64,000 nucleotides of DNA from CAZCAC01 sp964496575 (GTDB lineage Bacteria; Planctomycetota; UBA1135; GCA-002686595), in the NCBI GenBank assembly GCA_964496575.1, contig CAZCAC010000014.1, positions 1-64,000 on the forward strand, written 5' to 3'. Position 1 is the stretch's first letter; each line of letters starts with the position of its first letter. Under the pieces are notes generated by a model that made no database searches, was not told where the DNA came from, and saw only the letters and a program-made list of their open reading frames with translations. A program made the translations under genes and the position numbers. Below, piece by piece: positions 18,167-27,390 of this stretch.

Positions 18167-20014
18167 ATGAGCGCCGACCTCGGGATCACCCTCGCCGTGC
18201 TGGCCGCGACGATCTTCCTGTTCACCCGGGAGTGGGTCCGGCTCGACGTGGTGGCGCTGCTGTCCCTGTTCGCCCTGCTCCTCGCCGGGATCCTCGAGCC
18301 AGCGGAAGCGCTCGCCGGCTTCTCCTCCTCGGTGGTGTTCATCATCGCCGGCCTCTTCGTGGTCGGCACGGCGCTCTTCAACACCGGCGTGGCGGACCGG
18401 ATCGGCGTGCAGGTCGCCCGCGTCGCCGGCACCGGGGTCACGCGGCTCACCGTCGTCCTGATGGTCGTCGTGGCGTTCCTCTCCGCCTTCATGAGCTCGA
18501 CCGGCGCGGTGGCGCTCTTCCTCCCCGTGGTCGCGAACCTCTGCCGGCGGGCATCGATCAGCCCGTCGAGGCTCCTGATCCCGATCTCCTTCGCCTCGCT
18601 CCTCGGCGGGATGCTGACCCTGATCGGGACGCCGCCGAACATCGTGGTCAGCGAGCAGCTCTCCTCGCAGGGGCGCGAGCCGTTCGCCTTCTTCGAGTTC
18701 ACCCCGGTCGGGCTGGTCATGCTGGCGATCGGAGTGCTCTTCATGGTGACGGTGGGGGGCAAGTTGCTCCCCACGCGAGGCGGCGGCGAAGGGAAGGCCG
18801 AGGGCGACGGGCCCGCGCGCGAGACGGTGATGGCGCTCGCGGAGCGCTACGGCCTGCCCGAGAGCATCCTGGTCGCCAGGGTCGCCGCGGGCTCCGCGCT
18901 GGTGGGCCAGAGCCTGACCGAGCTGGGGGTCCGCGGCCAGCACGGCGTGTCGGTGCTGGGGGTCAGCCCGCCGGGCAGCACGCTGGTCAGCGTGCTGGGG
19001 CAGGACGCGCTCTCCCCGGAGCGCCCGTTCGCGGCCGGCGACACCATCCTGGTCCACGGCATGCCCGACCGTCGCGAGCGCTTCGCCGAGGCCTTCCACC
19101 TCGAGCCCCTCTCCGCTGAGGAGGTCGACCAGCTCACCCTCTGCAGCGGCGCGGGGTTCGCCGAGGTTCTCCTGCCGCCGCGCTCGTCGCTGCTCGGATC
19201 GACACTCGCCCAGGTCGATTTCCGCGACGTGTACGGGCTCACCGTGCTGGCCGCGATGCACCTCGGTGTGGCGGTGAAGGGATCGCTGGCCGAGCGCCGG
19301 CTGACCTTCGGTGACACCCTGCTGGTGCAGGGGCCGTGGTCGAGGATCGAGGCGCTCCGGAAGCAGCAGCGCAACTTCGTCGTCGTCGGCGAGGCGCGCG
19401 GCGCGACCGAGCCCACCTCGCTCTCCCGGCCGGGGTGGATCGCGCTGGCGATCATGGCGGCGATGATGGTCTCGATGACCCTCGGGCTGCTGTCGACGGT
19501 GACGGTGATCCTGGGGGCGGCGCTCCTGATGGTCCTCTTCCGCTGCGTCTCGATGGAGAGCGCCTACCGCTCGATGAGTTGGCAGAGCCTGGTGGTGATC
19601 GCCGCGATGCTCCCGATGGCCTCCGCGCTGGAGAAGACGGGCGGGATCGAGCTCGTGGCGGGCTGGGTGACGGGGAGCCTCGGCGCCATCGGCCCGATGG
19701 CGGTGATCGCGGGGCTCTTCGTGCTCACCTCGCTCTTCAGCCAGTTCGTCTCCAACACCGCGACCGCCGTCCTGGTCGCGCCGATCGCCTTCGGCGTCGC
19801 CGTGGAGATGGGAGTCAGCGAGCGGGCCTTCCTGATGACCGTCGCCATCGCGGCCTCGACCGCCTTCTCGACGCCGATCGCCTCGCCGACCAACACCCTG
19901 GTGCTGACGCCCGGCGGGTACCGCTTCGGGGACTACGCGAAGCTGGGCGTGCCGCTGCAGCTCGTGATCCTGGTCGCCACGGTGCTGCTGGTGCCGCTCG
20001 TGTTTCCGCTCTAA
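18167..20014 (+). CDS. SLC13/DASS-family transporter with two TrkA-C (RCK-C) domains
   Basis: 615 residues, about 11 membrane helices in two bundles. The first bundle contains FMSSTGAVALFLP and LIGTPPNIVVSE. The second contains FVSNTATAVLVAPIAFG and ASPTNTLVLTPGGY. These are the paired ion/substrate motifs of the divalent-anion symporter family. Residues ~215-400 form a soluble insert of two TrkA-C-like domains (GQSLTELGVRGQ, GSTLAQVDFRDVYGLTVLA), usual for the bacterial sulfate/dicarboxylate-like branch. Substrate not determinable from sequence; sulfate or di-/tricarboxylates are the usual options. Confidence 0.9.
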   Translation: MSADLGITLAVLAATIFLFTREWVRLDVVALLSLFALLLAGILEPAEALAGFSSSVVFIIAGLFVVGTALFNTGVADRIGVQVARVAGTGVTRLTVVLMVVVAFLSAFMSSTGAVALFLPVVANLCRRASISPSRLLIPISFASLLGGMLTLIGTPPNIVVSEQLSSQGREPFAFFEFTPVGLVMLAIGVLFMVTVGGKLLPTRGGGEGKAEGDGPARETVMALAERYGLPESILVARVAAGSALVGQSLTELGVRGQHGVSVLGVSPPGSTLVSVLGQDALSPERPFAAGDTILVHGMPDRRERFAEAFHLEPLSAEEVDQLTLCSGAGFAEVLLPPRSSLLGSTLAQVDFRDVYGLTVLAAMHLGVAVKGSLAERRLTFGDTLLVQGPWSRIEALRKQQRNFVVVGEARGATEPTSLSRPGWIALAIMAAMMVSMTLGLLSTVTVILGAALLMVLFRCVSMESAYRSMSWQSLVVIAAMLPMASALEKTGGIELVAGWVTGSLGAIGPMAVIAGLFVLTSLFSQFVSNTATAVLVAPIAFGVAVEMGVSERAFLMTVAIAASTAFSTPIASPTNTLVLTPGGYRFGDYAKLGVPLQLVILVATVLLVPLVFPL

Positions 20015-20079
20015 TCGGTGAAAACGCGCCCGATCGGCACCCTCTTTGCGCTCGAGAGGAGCAAAAAAGGGGAAGAGGT

Positions 20080-21153
20080 ATGGCCAGGCAGTTCATCATC
20101 GGAGACATCCACGGCTGCTGGGACGAGCTCCAGGACCTGCTGGATCGGCTCTCGCCCGCCGAGGGCGATTCCGTCATCGCGCTCGGCGACATCGTCGACC
20201 GCGGGCCGGCGAGTGAGCGCGTGCTCGAGTTCTTCCGGGACCGCGGCGACGCGATCTCGCTGCTGGGAAACCACGAGCGCAAGCACCTGCGCTCGGCGCG
20301 CGGGCCGGTGCGGGCGGCGCTGTCGCAGCGGATCGTCAGGGAGCAGCTAGGGAGTCGCTACGACGCGTGGCTCGATCACCTCGAGGACTTCCCTCGCTCC
20401 ATCGAGCTCCCCGAGGCGATCTGCGTGCACGGCTTCTTCGAGCCGGGGATCCCGCTGGCGGAGCAGCGGGAGGAGGTGATCGTCGGGGTGCTGAGCGCGG
20501 AGCGACGGCTCGCCCGGGGCTTTGAGGGGCCCTGGTACGAGCATTACCGGGGCGAGAAGCCGCTCGTCGTGGGCCACCACCACTACCGCGGCGACGGTCG
20601 CCCGCTGGTCCGCGACGGACTCGTCTACGGCCTCGACACCGGCTGCGTGCACGGATTCCAGCTGACCGCGCTGGTGCTGCCCGACTTCGACCTCGTCTCG
20701 GTGCCCTCGCGGGGGAACCACTGGCCGGCGCAGAAGCGGATGTACCCGCACCTCGCCGCGGCCCTGCGAACCGCCGAGGAGGACCTCGACTGGGAGGCCC
20801 TGCGCTCGCTGGCCCGCCTGCCCGCCGAGGTGAAGGTGGCGTCCTGGCGCAGAGAGCGCGTGCAGGAGGCCACCGACCTTCTCGCGCGCGGCGAGGAGCT
20901 CGTGCCGGCGATCATCTCGCGGGTGTATCTCGTCGCCGAGGCGATCGAGGCCGAGCTGGCCCGGGCGGAGGACTGGTCGGACCGCACCGACCGCGAGCGC
21001 GCGGGGCGCTTCGCCCGTCAGGCCGATGCGCATTCCTGGAAACACCTGTTGTTCCGGGCGCGCAAGGGGTCACTCGACGTCGACGGGATCCTCTCGCGCT
21101 ACTGCACGCCGCGCCAGCTCATCGCGCTGGCGAGCACGATGGAGCTCGATTGA
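20080..21153 (+). CDS. PPP-family metallophosphatase (bis-nucleosyl tetraphosphatase/PrpE-like)
   Basis: 357 residues. The ATG at 20080 follows AAAAAAGGGGAAGAGGT and directly gives MARQFIIGDIHGCWDE; the long upstream frame is antisense-type extension. All PPP metal-binding motifs are present: GDIHG, GDIVDRG, GNHE, and VGHHH followed by GLDTGC. The phosphatase core takes ~220 residues. The remaining ~130 are helical, Arg/Glu-rich and unassigned. It may act on phosphoproteins or dinucleoside polyphosphates. Confidence 0.88.
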   Translation: MARQFIIGDIHGCWDELQDLLDRLSPAEGDSVIALGDIVDRGPASERVLEFFRDRGDAISLLGNHERKHLRSARGPVRAALSQRIVREQLGSRYDAWLDHLEDFPRSIELPEAICVHGFFEPGIPLAEQREEVIVGVLSAERRLARGFEGPWYEHYRGEKPLVVGHHHYRGDGRPLVRDGLVYGLDTGCVHGFQLTALVLPDFDLVSVPSRGNHWPAQKRMYPHLAAALRTAEEDLDWEALRSLARLPAEVKVASWRRERVQEATDLLARGEELVPAIISRVYLVAEAIEAELARAEDWSDRTDRERAGRFARQADAHSWKHLLFRARKGSLDVDGILSRYCTPRQLIALASTMELD

Positions 21154-21442
21154 GCGACGCGGTGCCGCCCCCCGCACTTCCGGGAAAGGAAGGCCGGGGG
21201 GGCGACACCGCTGGAAGGAAGGCGGACCGAGGTGGAATCAGTCCGGTGATGCTCAGGGAGAGCTTCCGCCGTTGTAATCTTCACCTTCGGACACCGCTCG
21301 GTCCGCCGATTCGAATCCAGGGGGCGCTGCGAAAGAGCTGCAGGGAAACGGGGGGTGTGCCTGCAGCCGGGGGGGCAACTGGAGATAGACGAAGCTCCCT
21401 ACGTCTGCTGTTCCGTCGATTCCGGAAGTTCGCAAAAGATCA
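21154..21442. other. Gene-free stretch between convergent genes
   Basis: 289 nt between the convergent phosphatase and the last radical SAM gene. A short minus-strand frame (21253-21435, TTG start) has poor third-position GC and no ribosome-binding site, so I do not call it. No strong hairpin or repeat seen. Confidence 0.5.
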
Positions 21443-22585
21443 CTACACGAACTCGACGTGATGGCGATCCTGGTCGCGCAGCACCTCGATGATCTCGTTG
21501 TAACGAGCGAGCGGATGCGTGCAGCGCGCGAGGCACGCCGTCGACTCCATCCGCTGCAGCACCCGACGTCGCTCCTCGCCGGCCCACAGCTCGGCGAAGC
21601 CGACGCCCCTCTCGTAGTCGAGGCGACCGAAGCTCCACTCCGGCAGCGCGCGCAGGTTGCAGCAGCCGTACAGGGTTCCGTCCGCGGTCACCACGGCGAG
21701 CAGCGGCGAGGCGAGACAGCGACCCGTGCGCCGTTCCACCGGTTCCCGCTGCAGCTGCAGGTCGCGCCGCCCCGACTCGGCCAGCCCGGGGTCGGCTGAC
21801 GCGGTGCGCTCCGCCGCGCCCACCCAGTTGCCGACCTGGACTCTCAGCTCGCCGCGGTGGGCGAGCAATGCGCGGCGGAGCGTCTCACGAACCTGCGCGG
21901 CCTCCTCGATCGTCATCGTCGGCGCCGAACCCACCTCCTCGAAGAACGGCGGGCGCAGCAGCGCGTAGTCGACGCCGAGCTTCTCGGCCAGGGCGATCGC
22001 CACCGGCGCCAGCTCGGCCGTGCGGGCGTCCATGGCGAAGGAGAGGCCGACGATCGGATGCCGCCGCCCCCCGCGCGCACCGACGAGGGCGCGCACCCCC
22101 CCCAGGATCGCCTCGAAATCGTCGCTCTGGTGGATCCGCGCGTGGCTCTCCGGCGTCGGACCGTCGAGGCTGACCCGCACGTAAGCTACCTCGCGTGCGA
22201 TCGGCTCCGCCCAGCGTTCCAGCCGCGAGCCGTTGGTCACCACCCCCGGCGCGAGGCCGAGCCCGCGCGCGCGCTCGACGAGGTAGCCGAGCTCGGGGTG
22301 CAAGAGCGGCTCTCCACCCCCCTTGAAGACCACGCCCCGCACCCCGAACCCGGCCACCTCGAGGGTGGCCAGCTCCTCGATCAGCGCCTCGTAGAGCCCG
22401 ACCTCCAGGCAATCCGGCGTGTGGGCCGGGTCGACGCACCACTCGCACGCGTGATTGCAGTAGGAGACCGGGTCGATCTCGACCGTCACCGGGGCCACCT
22501 CGGCCCCCCCGGCCAGCGCCCACAGGCGGTCGAAGTGGTGCAGGCACTTCAGCGGGTGGAACTCCTTCTGGCCGAGGTCGTCCAT
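21443..22585 (-). CDS. Radical SAM/SPASM-type protein, fifth gene of the operon
   Basis: 380 residues from the ATG at 22585, which overlaps the upstream stop by one base (TGATG). The SAM-cluster motif CX3CX2C is at C43/C47/C50 (SYCNHACEWC), followed by FKGGGEPLLHPE and VRVSLDGPTPES barrel motifs. The C-terminal part has Cys positions for an auxiliary cluster (GRCLASPLLAVV, YGCCNLR, ACLARCTHP), like a truncated SPASM domain. It ends in TAG at 21443. It belongs to a family distinct from the other four in the operon; substrate unknown. Confidence 0.85.
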   Translation of the reverse strand: MDDLGQKEFHPLKCLHHFDRLWALAGGAEVAPVTVEIDPVSYCNHACEWCVDPAHTPDCLEVGLYEALIEELATLEVAGFGVRGVVFKGGGEPLLHPELGYLVERARGLGLAPGVVTNGSRLERWAEPIAREVAYVRVSLDGPTPESHARIHQSDDFEAILGGVRALVGARGGRRHPIVGLSFAMDARTAELAPVAIALAEKLGVDYALLRPPFFEEVGSAPTMTIEEAAQVRETLRRALLAHRGELRVQVGNWVGAAERTASADPGLAESGRRDLQLQREPVERRTGRCLASPLLAVVTADGTLYGCCNLRALPEWSFGRLDYERGVGFAELWAGEERRRVLQRMESTACLARCTHPLARYNEIIEVLRDQDRHHVEFV

Positions 22586-23955
22586 CACACCCCCTCCGGC
22601 AGGAGATTGACGAAGCAGTACGGATCGAAGTGCTCTCCGATCTCCCCGGGGTCCGCGTCGGGCCCCCGGGCGCGCTCCAGCTCGTACCAGGCCATGATCT
22701 GGCACGATCCCGAGCAGCGCTTCGTGTAGTGCTCGCAGCCGTGGCAGCGCGGGTGCTTGTACGCGGTGAGGTCGCGGAAGATCCGCCAGCGCGAGCTGTC
22801 GCGCCAGATCGTTCGCAGGTCGTCGCGCCGCAGGTCGCCGGCGATGAAGACCGCCACCCGCTCGCCGTCGATCCGGTCGGGGAAGGACGCCGGGCTGTAC
22901 GAGCAGCCGTAGACGTGCCCCTGCGCCCCCACCACGCACGCCTCGACCCCCGCCGCGCAGGTCGTCTTCTTCTGCACGAGCAGGTCATGGGAGGTAGTCA
23001 CGTCGGGATCGAGCAGGTCGATGGTGGTGCTGAAGTCCACGTCCGGGTGCGCCAGGCGCTGCCGCTGCACCTCGCCGATGAACCCGGCGAACCCCTCCCG
23101 GGTGAACATCTCCTCGGTCATCTCCCCGACCGACCGCCCGTAGGGGCGCAGCGGGATCAGGTTCAGGCTCTCCACCCCGTGGATCTCGCACTGCTGGGCG
23201 ACCTCGTCGATGGAGGCGAGGTTGTGCCCCGCGACGACCATGTTGATGCGCAGCCGGGCCGAGGTTCGCGTGGAGAGCACCTCCAGCGCTCGCAGGACCC
23301 GATCGTAGGTGCCCGCCCCACGCACCGCGTCGTTGATCGCGCGATCACCGTCGAGCGAGACGATGTACCAGTCGACCGCCCACTCCGGCAGCGCCTCGAG
23401 CTGCTCGTCGGTGAACACGCCATTGGTGCCGACCGAGACGTGCATCCCCCGCTCGCGCGCATCGGCCACGATCTCGGGGAAGTACGGCAGCGTGGTGCAC
23501 TCGCCGCCGGTGTAGCGGAGCTCGAAGACCCCCAGCTCATACGCCTGCCGGTTGACGTCGATGATCTCCTCGCGCGAGAGCTCGCCCGGCAGCGGCCGCC
23601 CCGACTCATTGAAGCAGCTCCTGCAGCGCAGGTTGCAGTCGCGAGTCACCTCGAAGTAGATCCGCTTGGGCGCTGCGACGGCATCGGAGGGGAGCAGGTC
23701 GGGGCGCACGTCGGAGGGCACGTGCCGGATCCGGGTGCGCCCCCGGGGGGTCTCGACCGCCGTGCCGGCGAGCAGACCGCGCAGCACCTCGTCCTCCCGC
23801 GCGCGGCGCAGCGCCGCGCCGAAGCCGGCCGCCGTGGCGGTGACCAGCTCCGCCAGCCGCCGGTACCGGATCGGCGCGAGCTCCACGCCCCGCCCGCTGT
23901 CCCGGTCGAACCAGAAGCCACCCCGGCGCTCCTCGCGCAGGACGAAGTCGATCAC
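22585..23955 (-). CDS. Radical SAM/SPASM protein with ~95-residue N-terminal extension, fourth gene
   Basis: 456 residues from a GTG at 23955 that overlaps the upstream stop by 4 nt (GTGA) and follows GAGGAGG. A ~95-residue N-terminal domain of unknown type precedes the cluster motif C107/C111/C114 (TRDCNLRCRSC). YTGGECTTLPYFP and IVSLDGDRAIND follow. The SPASM domain is clear: CAAGVEACVVGAQGHVYGC and CHGCEHYTKRCSGSC. Its core is strikingly similar to that of the third gene (both CNLRCRSCFN), suggesting duplication. The N-terminal extension could be a peptide-recognition element, but I cannot show homology to one. Confidence 0.85.
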   Translation of the reverse strand: MIDFVLREERRGGFWFDRDSGRGVELAPIRYRRLAELVTATAAGFGAALRRAREDEVLRGLLAGTAVETPRGRTRIRHVPSDVRPDLLPSDAVAAPKRIYFEVTRDCNLRCRSCFNESGRPLPGELSREEIIDVNRQAYELGVFELRYTGGECTTLPYFPEIVADARERGMHVSVGTNGVFTDEQLEALPEWAVDWYIVSLDGDRAINDAVRGAGTYDRVLRALEVLSTRTSARLRINMVVAGHNLASIDEVAQQCEIHGVESLNLIPLRPYGRSVGEMTEEMFTREGFAGFIGEVQRQRLAHPDVDFSTTIDLLDPDVTTSHDLLVQKKTTCAAGVEACVVGAQGHVYGCSYSPASFPDRIDGERVAVFIAGDLRRDDLRTIWRDSSRWRIFRDLTAYKHPRCHGCEHYTKRCSGSCQIMAWYELERARGPDADPGEIGEHFDPYCFVNLLPEGV

Positions 23956-25037
23956 GAGGTCACCTCCTCGGGGGTCTCCGCGGCCAGGAAACAGGTCGGG
24001 TCGCGGGCGTCGAGGACCCCGGAACCGAAGTGCGCGACCGCCGGGCAGCCCCCCACGCAGCGGACCGCGTAGTGCTCGCAATCCCGGCAGCGCGCCGCCT
24101 TGCTGTGCGTCCGAAACGGCCCAAACACGGGCGAGGTGGCCCAGACCTCGCCCACCGAGGTCTCGTGGAGGTCCCCGGCGCTGAACTCGCCCCCGGGGGT
24201 GTGGAAGAACGCGCAGGGCAGGATCGAGCCGTCGTAGGCGACGTTGACCATCGTCCGCCCCGCCTTGCAGGAGACCATTCCGCCGTACCGCGCCCGCCCG
24301 GCGTGGTCGCTGGGATCGAGCACGTCGAAATCGGTCTGGATCACGATGCGGGGGAACCTCTCGCGGAGGGCGGTGATCTCGTTCACCACCACGCGCAGGT
24401 CCTCCGCCGTCGCCGGCTGGCAGCGCGAGTCGCCCGAAGCTCGCCCCACGGGGCGGATCGGCGAGACCTTGACGTCCGCTCCCAGCGCCGCGGCGAGCGT
24501 GACCAGCCCGCGGAGGTCCCCGCGGTTCGTCCCGTTCACGTGCACGCCCCAGGTCACCGACTTCCCCGCCTCGTGGAGCGCGTAGGTCGAGGCCAGCACC
24601 TTGCGGAAGGTGCCGCTTCCCCGGATCGCGTCGTTGCTGCCCCCCAGCCCGTCGAGGCTGAGCAGGAACCGTTCGATCGGCGCATCCAGCAGGTACTCCC
24701 GGATCTCCGGCGACCAGATCCCGTTGCTGTTCAGCGTGATCGAGAGCCCGCGTGCCTCGCAGGCGCGGATCACCTCGGTGAAGCGCGAATGCAGCGTCGG
24801 CTCCCCACCGCTGATCCGGATCGACTGCAGCCCCCAGGAGACCACCTCGTCGAGCAGCCGCACGATCACCGAGAGCCGGAGCTCCTCGGTCCGGTCGGGG
24901 CCCGAGTCGTTGAAGCAACTCCTGCAGCGCAGGTTGCAGCGCGCGGTGATCTCGACGCCCACCTGCTCGGGGTGAGCCGAGAACACCGGCTCGCCGGGGG
25001 GATTCTCCAGCCTCGTCGCCCCTCGTTCAGCAGCCAT
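23952..25037 (-). CDS. Radical SAM/SPASM protein, third gene of the operon
   Basis: 361 residues. Cluster motif C34/C38/C41 (TARCNLRCRSC), then IRISGGEPTLHSRF and LLSLDGLGGSNDAI. The SPASM region includes CKAGRTMVNVAYDGSILPC and CRDCEHYAVRCVGGC and ends with DPTCF. The start at 25037 overlaps the end of the second gene by 11 nt, and its own end overlaps the fourth gene by 4 nt. Paralogue of the fourth gene but without the N-terminal extension. Confidence 0.87.
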   Translation of the reverse strand: MAAERGATRLENPPGEPVFSAHPEQVGVEITARCNLRCRSCFNDSGPDRTEELRLSVIVRLLDEVVSWGLQSIRISGGEPTLHSRFTEVIRACEARGLSITLNSNGIWSPEIREYLLDAPIERFLLSLDGLGGSNDAIRGSGTFRKVLASTYALHEAGKSVTWGVHVNGTNRGDLRGLVTLAAALGADVKVSPIRPVGRASGDSRCQPATAEDLRVVVNEITALRERFPRIVIQTDFDVLDPSDHAGRARYGGMVSCKAGRTMVNVAYDGSILPCAFFHTPGGEFSAGDLHETSVGEVWATSPVFGPFRTHSKAARCRDCEHYAVRCVGGCPAVAHFGSGVLDARDPTCFLAAETPEEVTS

Positions 25038-26049
25038 CGCCCCCTCCCAGCCTCAGCTTGCCGCCCAGCAGCCCTTCGTAGCTGTTCGAGCCCCACGCGC
25101 TGCCGCGCCAGTCCTCGCAGCTCGTGCAGCAGGGCAGGGACTCGAAGCGCCCCTCGAGGTGGTCCTGCCGGAGCGTGGCGTAGCGCGCCGAGGTCCAGAT
25201 CGAGGCGATCGTCTGCCCGGGTTCGGTGAGGTCGCCGAGGACCTCCTCGTCGCGCTCCGACCACGAGTTGAAGCAGGCGAGAACCTTCCCCGTCGGCCCG
25301 ATCGTGCAGCGCGTCCACAGCTGCGCGCAGGGAGTGCGGCCCCGCGGCACCGAAGTGCACGGCGTGTCCACTCGATTCCCCCAGCTGTGGAAGGGGCGGT
25401 AGATCACCTCGTCGGCGATCTCCGACCAGAAAGCGCGGTGCGCCTCCTTCTCCACCTGGAACGCCGGCTGGTCGACCGCCGAGACGACCAGCCTGGTGGG
25501 CCCACCGCGCGCGTCGCGCAGCTCGCGGAAGCGGATCACGTTGGCGCGGACCTGCTCGAAGCGCTGGTTGCGCATCAGCGGCTCGTAGGTGCGCTCGTGC
25601 CCGTGGACCGAGCACTCGAGGACGTCGAGCCCCGCGCCGAGCAGCCCGATCGCCATCCCCTGGTCGAGGGCGATGGCGTTGGTGAAGGCCTGGATCAGTC
25701 GGACCCCCGCCTCCTTCGCGTGGCGGATCAGGGGGACGAGCTCGGGGTGCAGGAGCGGCTCGCCGCGCGCGTGGAGCCGCAGCCAGGCGGAAGGGTGCTC
25801 CGCGACCTCTTCCGCGACCCGGCGGAAGATTGCGCCTTTCATGAAATCGCGCGATTCCAGCGGGAATTCGTCCTCGATCTCCGGCGGTGCCTCCCCGCGG
25901 GCGAGCAGGCCGACCGGGCAGGCGACGCACCCGCTGTCGCAGATGCCGTGGACCAGGGTGACCTGGGTGCAGGAGGGGAAGGACCGCTGCTCCGCGCTCC
26001 TGAAGAGGGCGGACGCGTCGGGGGAGGCGGCACGGGTCGTCTGGCTCAT
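25027..26049 (-). CDS. Radical SAM protein, second gene of the operon
   Basis: 340 residues from the ATG at 26049, which overlaps the preceding stop by 4 nt (ATGA). The cluster motif is C37/C41/C44 (GICDSGCVACPVG), a less usual context than the CNLRC form. LHARGEPLLHPE and ECSVHGHERTYE follow the family layout. C-terminal Cys (RCTIGPTGKVLACFNSW, CCTSCEDW) indicate a SPASM-like auxiliary site. It ends GGGDGC, with a terminal Cys. Function unknown; it belongs to the same translation-coupled unit as its neighbours. Confidence 0.83.
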   Translation of the reverse strand: MSQTTRAASPDASALFRSAEQRSFPSCTQVTLVHGICDSGCVACPVGLLARGEAPPEIEDEFPLESRDFMKGAIFRRVAEEVAEHPSAWLRLHARGEPLLHPELVPLIRHAKEAGVRLIQAFTNAIALDQGMAIGLLGAGLDVLECSVHGHERTYEPLMRNQRFEQVRANVIRFRELRDARGGPTRLVVSAVDQPAFQVEKEAHRAFWSEIADEVIYRPFHSWGNRVDTPCTSVPRGRTPCAQLWTRCTIGPTGKVLACFNSWSERDEEVLGDLTEPGQTIASIWTSARYATLRQDHLEGRFESLPCCTSCEDWRGSAWGSNSYEGLLGGKLRLGGGDGC

Positions 26050-27365
26050 CGGAATCCTCGGGCCTCGCCGGCCCACGTTCTGCCGTCGGCGAGGAGCTCC
26101 TCGATGACGCGGTCGCGCCACGCCCGGACCCGGGCCTCGTCGAAGCCCTCCGTCCGGAGGGTGAATCCGGCGCGGCGGCCACGCCCGACCTGGAGGTACC
26201 TGGAGTAGTCCCGGTCCACGTGGGTGATGCCGAAGCGCCCGGGGTCGGCGTGCAGCGCGGTGCCGGGGTAGGCGATGGCGGGGTAGGCGCTGAACTCGTG
26301 CCAGGGGCAATCGCGCAGGAGGTCCAGCGTCTCTTCGATCGTCTCGTCGGTCTCGCCGGGGAAGCCGACGAGCAGGAAGATGCGGGTCCGCAGCCCCGCC
26401 TCGAAGGCGTTCTCCAGCGCGGCGCGGATCTGCCCGGGGGTCTGCTGCTTGTTCATCGCGGCCAGGAGGCCCTGGTTCCCCGACTCGACCCCCAGGCTGA
26501 CGTGGATGCAGCCTCCGCGCCGGAGCGACCGCGCCATCTTCGCGGTGAGGGTGTTCACCCGCGCGAAGCAGCGGAAGGCGATTCCCTCGCGCTCCAGGTG
26601 CGGGGTCAGGGCGTCGATCCTCGCCTCGCTGATCGCGAAGACGTCGTCCTGGAAGCGGATGTGCCGGATCCCGTAGCGCTCCTTGATGCGGTGGATCTCC
26701 GCGGTGACGTTCTCCGGCGAGCGGAAGCGCACCGGTTGGCCCGCGCCGATGACGATGCTGTTGCAGAACGCACAGGAGTAGGGGCAGCCGCGGCTGGAGA
26801 GCACGCTGACGCAGCGCTCGCCGTCGAGCTCCCTGGTGTAGCTCGAGAGGTCGACGAGGTCGTAGTCGGGGAAAGGGAGGTCGTCCGGGTCGGGACGCTC
26901 TCCATTGATGATGGCGGGAAGTTGCTCGCCCGCGGCGGTGCGGCGGAGGATGTCGAGAAACGCGGGCTCACCCTCGCCGACCACGACGACGTCGAACTCG
27001 TGTGTCGCGACCTCGCGCGGCAACGCGGAAGCGTGCGGGCCACCCGCCACGAACAACGCGCGCGGGTTGCGGGCGCGCACTTCCCGCGCGAGGGACCGAG
27101 TGAGCTCGTAGTTCGCCGTGAAGGTGGAGAACCCGTAGACAGAATGACCGTCCTCGATCATGGTGGGACCTTCGTCGGGTGCGGTGCCCGACAGATCGGT
27201 CACGGTCGTCTCGAATCCGTGGTGGCACGCGAAGGTCGCCACGGAGAGCAACCCCAGCGGAGCTTCCAGGCGATCGTCATCCAGGGCGGAGCAGGGGGTA
27301 TGAACGAGAGACGTGGTGAGTCCGGGCGGCGACGGAGATCGGGTCGTGTTCGGGGGCCTCTTCAT
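26046..27365 (-). CDS. B12-binding-domain radical SAM enzyme, first gene of the operon
   Basis: 439 residues. The N-terminal ~150 residues have the cobalamin-binding-type Rossmann pattern (APLGLLSVATFA, VAGGPHASALP, VVVGEGEPAFLDIL) but lack DxHxxG, as many radical SAM relatives do. The radical SAM domain has C194/C198/C201 (SSRGCPYSCAFC), the ELP3-like LGVESGNQGLL, and LVGFPGETDETIE. Such enzymes catalyse methylations, ring changes or cyclisations. It leads a five-gene operon. Its ATG lies only ~26 nt downstream of an exact sigma-54 promoter match, and the ribosome-binding site is weak. Confidence 0.87.
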   Translation of the reverse strand: MKRPPNTTRSPSPPGLTTSLVHTPCSALDDDRLEAPLGLLSVATFACHHGFETTVTDLSGTAPDEGPTMIEDGHSVYGFSTFTANYELTRSLAREVRARNPRALFVAGGPHASALPREVATHEFDVVVVGEGEPAFLDILRRTAAGEQLPAIINGERPDPDDLPFPDYDLVDLSSYTRELDGERCVSVLSSRGCPYSCAFCNSIVIGAGQPVRFRSPENVTAEIHRIKERYGIRHIRFQDDVFAISEARIDALTPHLEREGIAFRCFARVNTLTAKMARSLRRGGCIHVSLGVESGNQGLLAAMNKQQTPGQIRAALENAFEAGLRTRIFLLVGFPGETDETIEETLDLLRDCPWHEFSAYPAIAYPGTALHADPGRFGITHVDRDYSRYLQVGRGRRAGFTLRTEGFDEARVRAWRDRVIEELLADGRTWAGEARGFR

Positions 27366-27390
27366 CTCGCAATAAGTCCACGCACCTCCC

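Noticed and set aside
15570..19261. Very long minus-strand frames that would fuse argH or argG to extra N-terminal domains
   Set aside because: The extra sequence is antisense to argG or to the SLC13 gene, is compositionally shadow-like, and the enzymes have good internal starts with normal overlaps.
21255..21330. tRNA-like fragments (TTGTAATC ... GATTCGAATCC)
   Set aside because: The acceptor, D and T stems do not pair; only isolated motif-like words are present.
21253..21435. A 60-codon frame just downstream of the radical SAM operon as a possible precursor peptide
   Set aside because: It starts at TTG without a ribosome-binding site and its third codon positions are far less GC-rich than those of real genes here; no leader/core pattern is evident.
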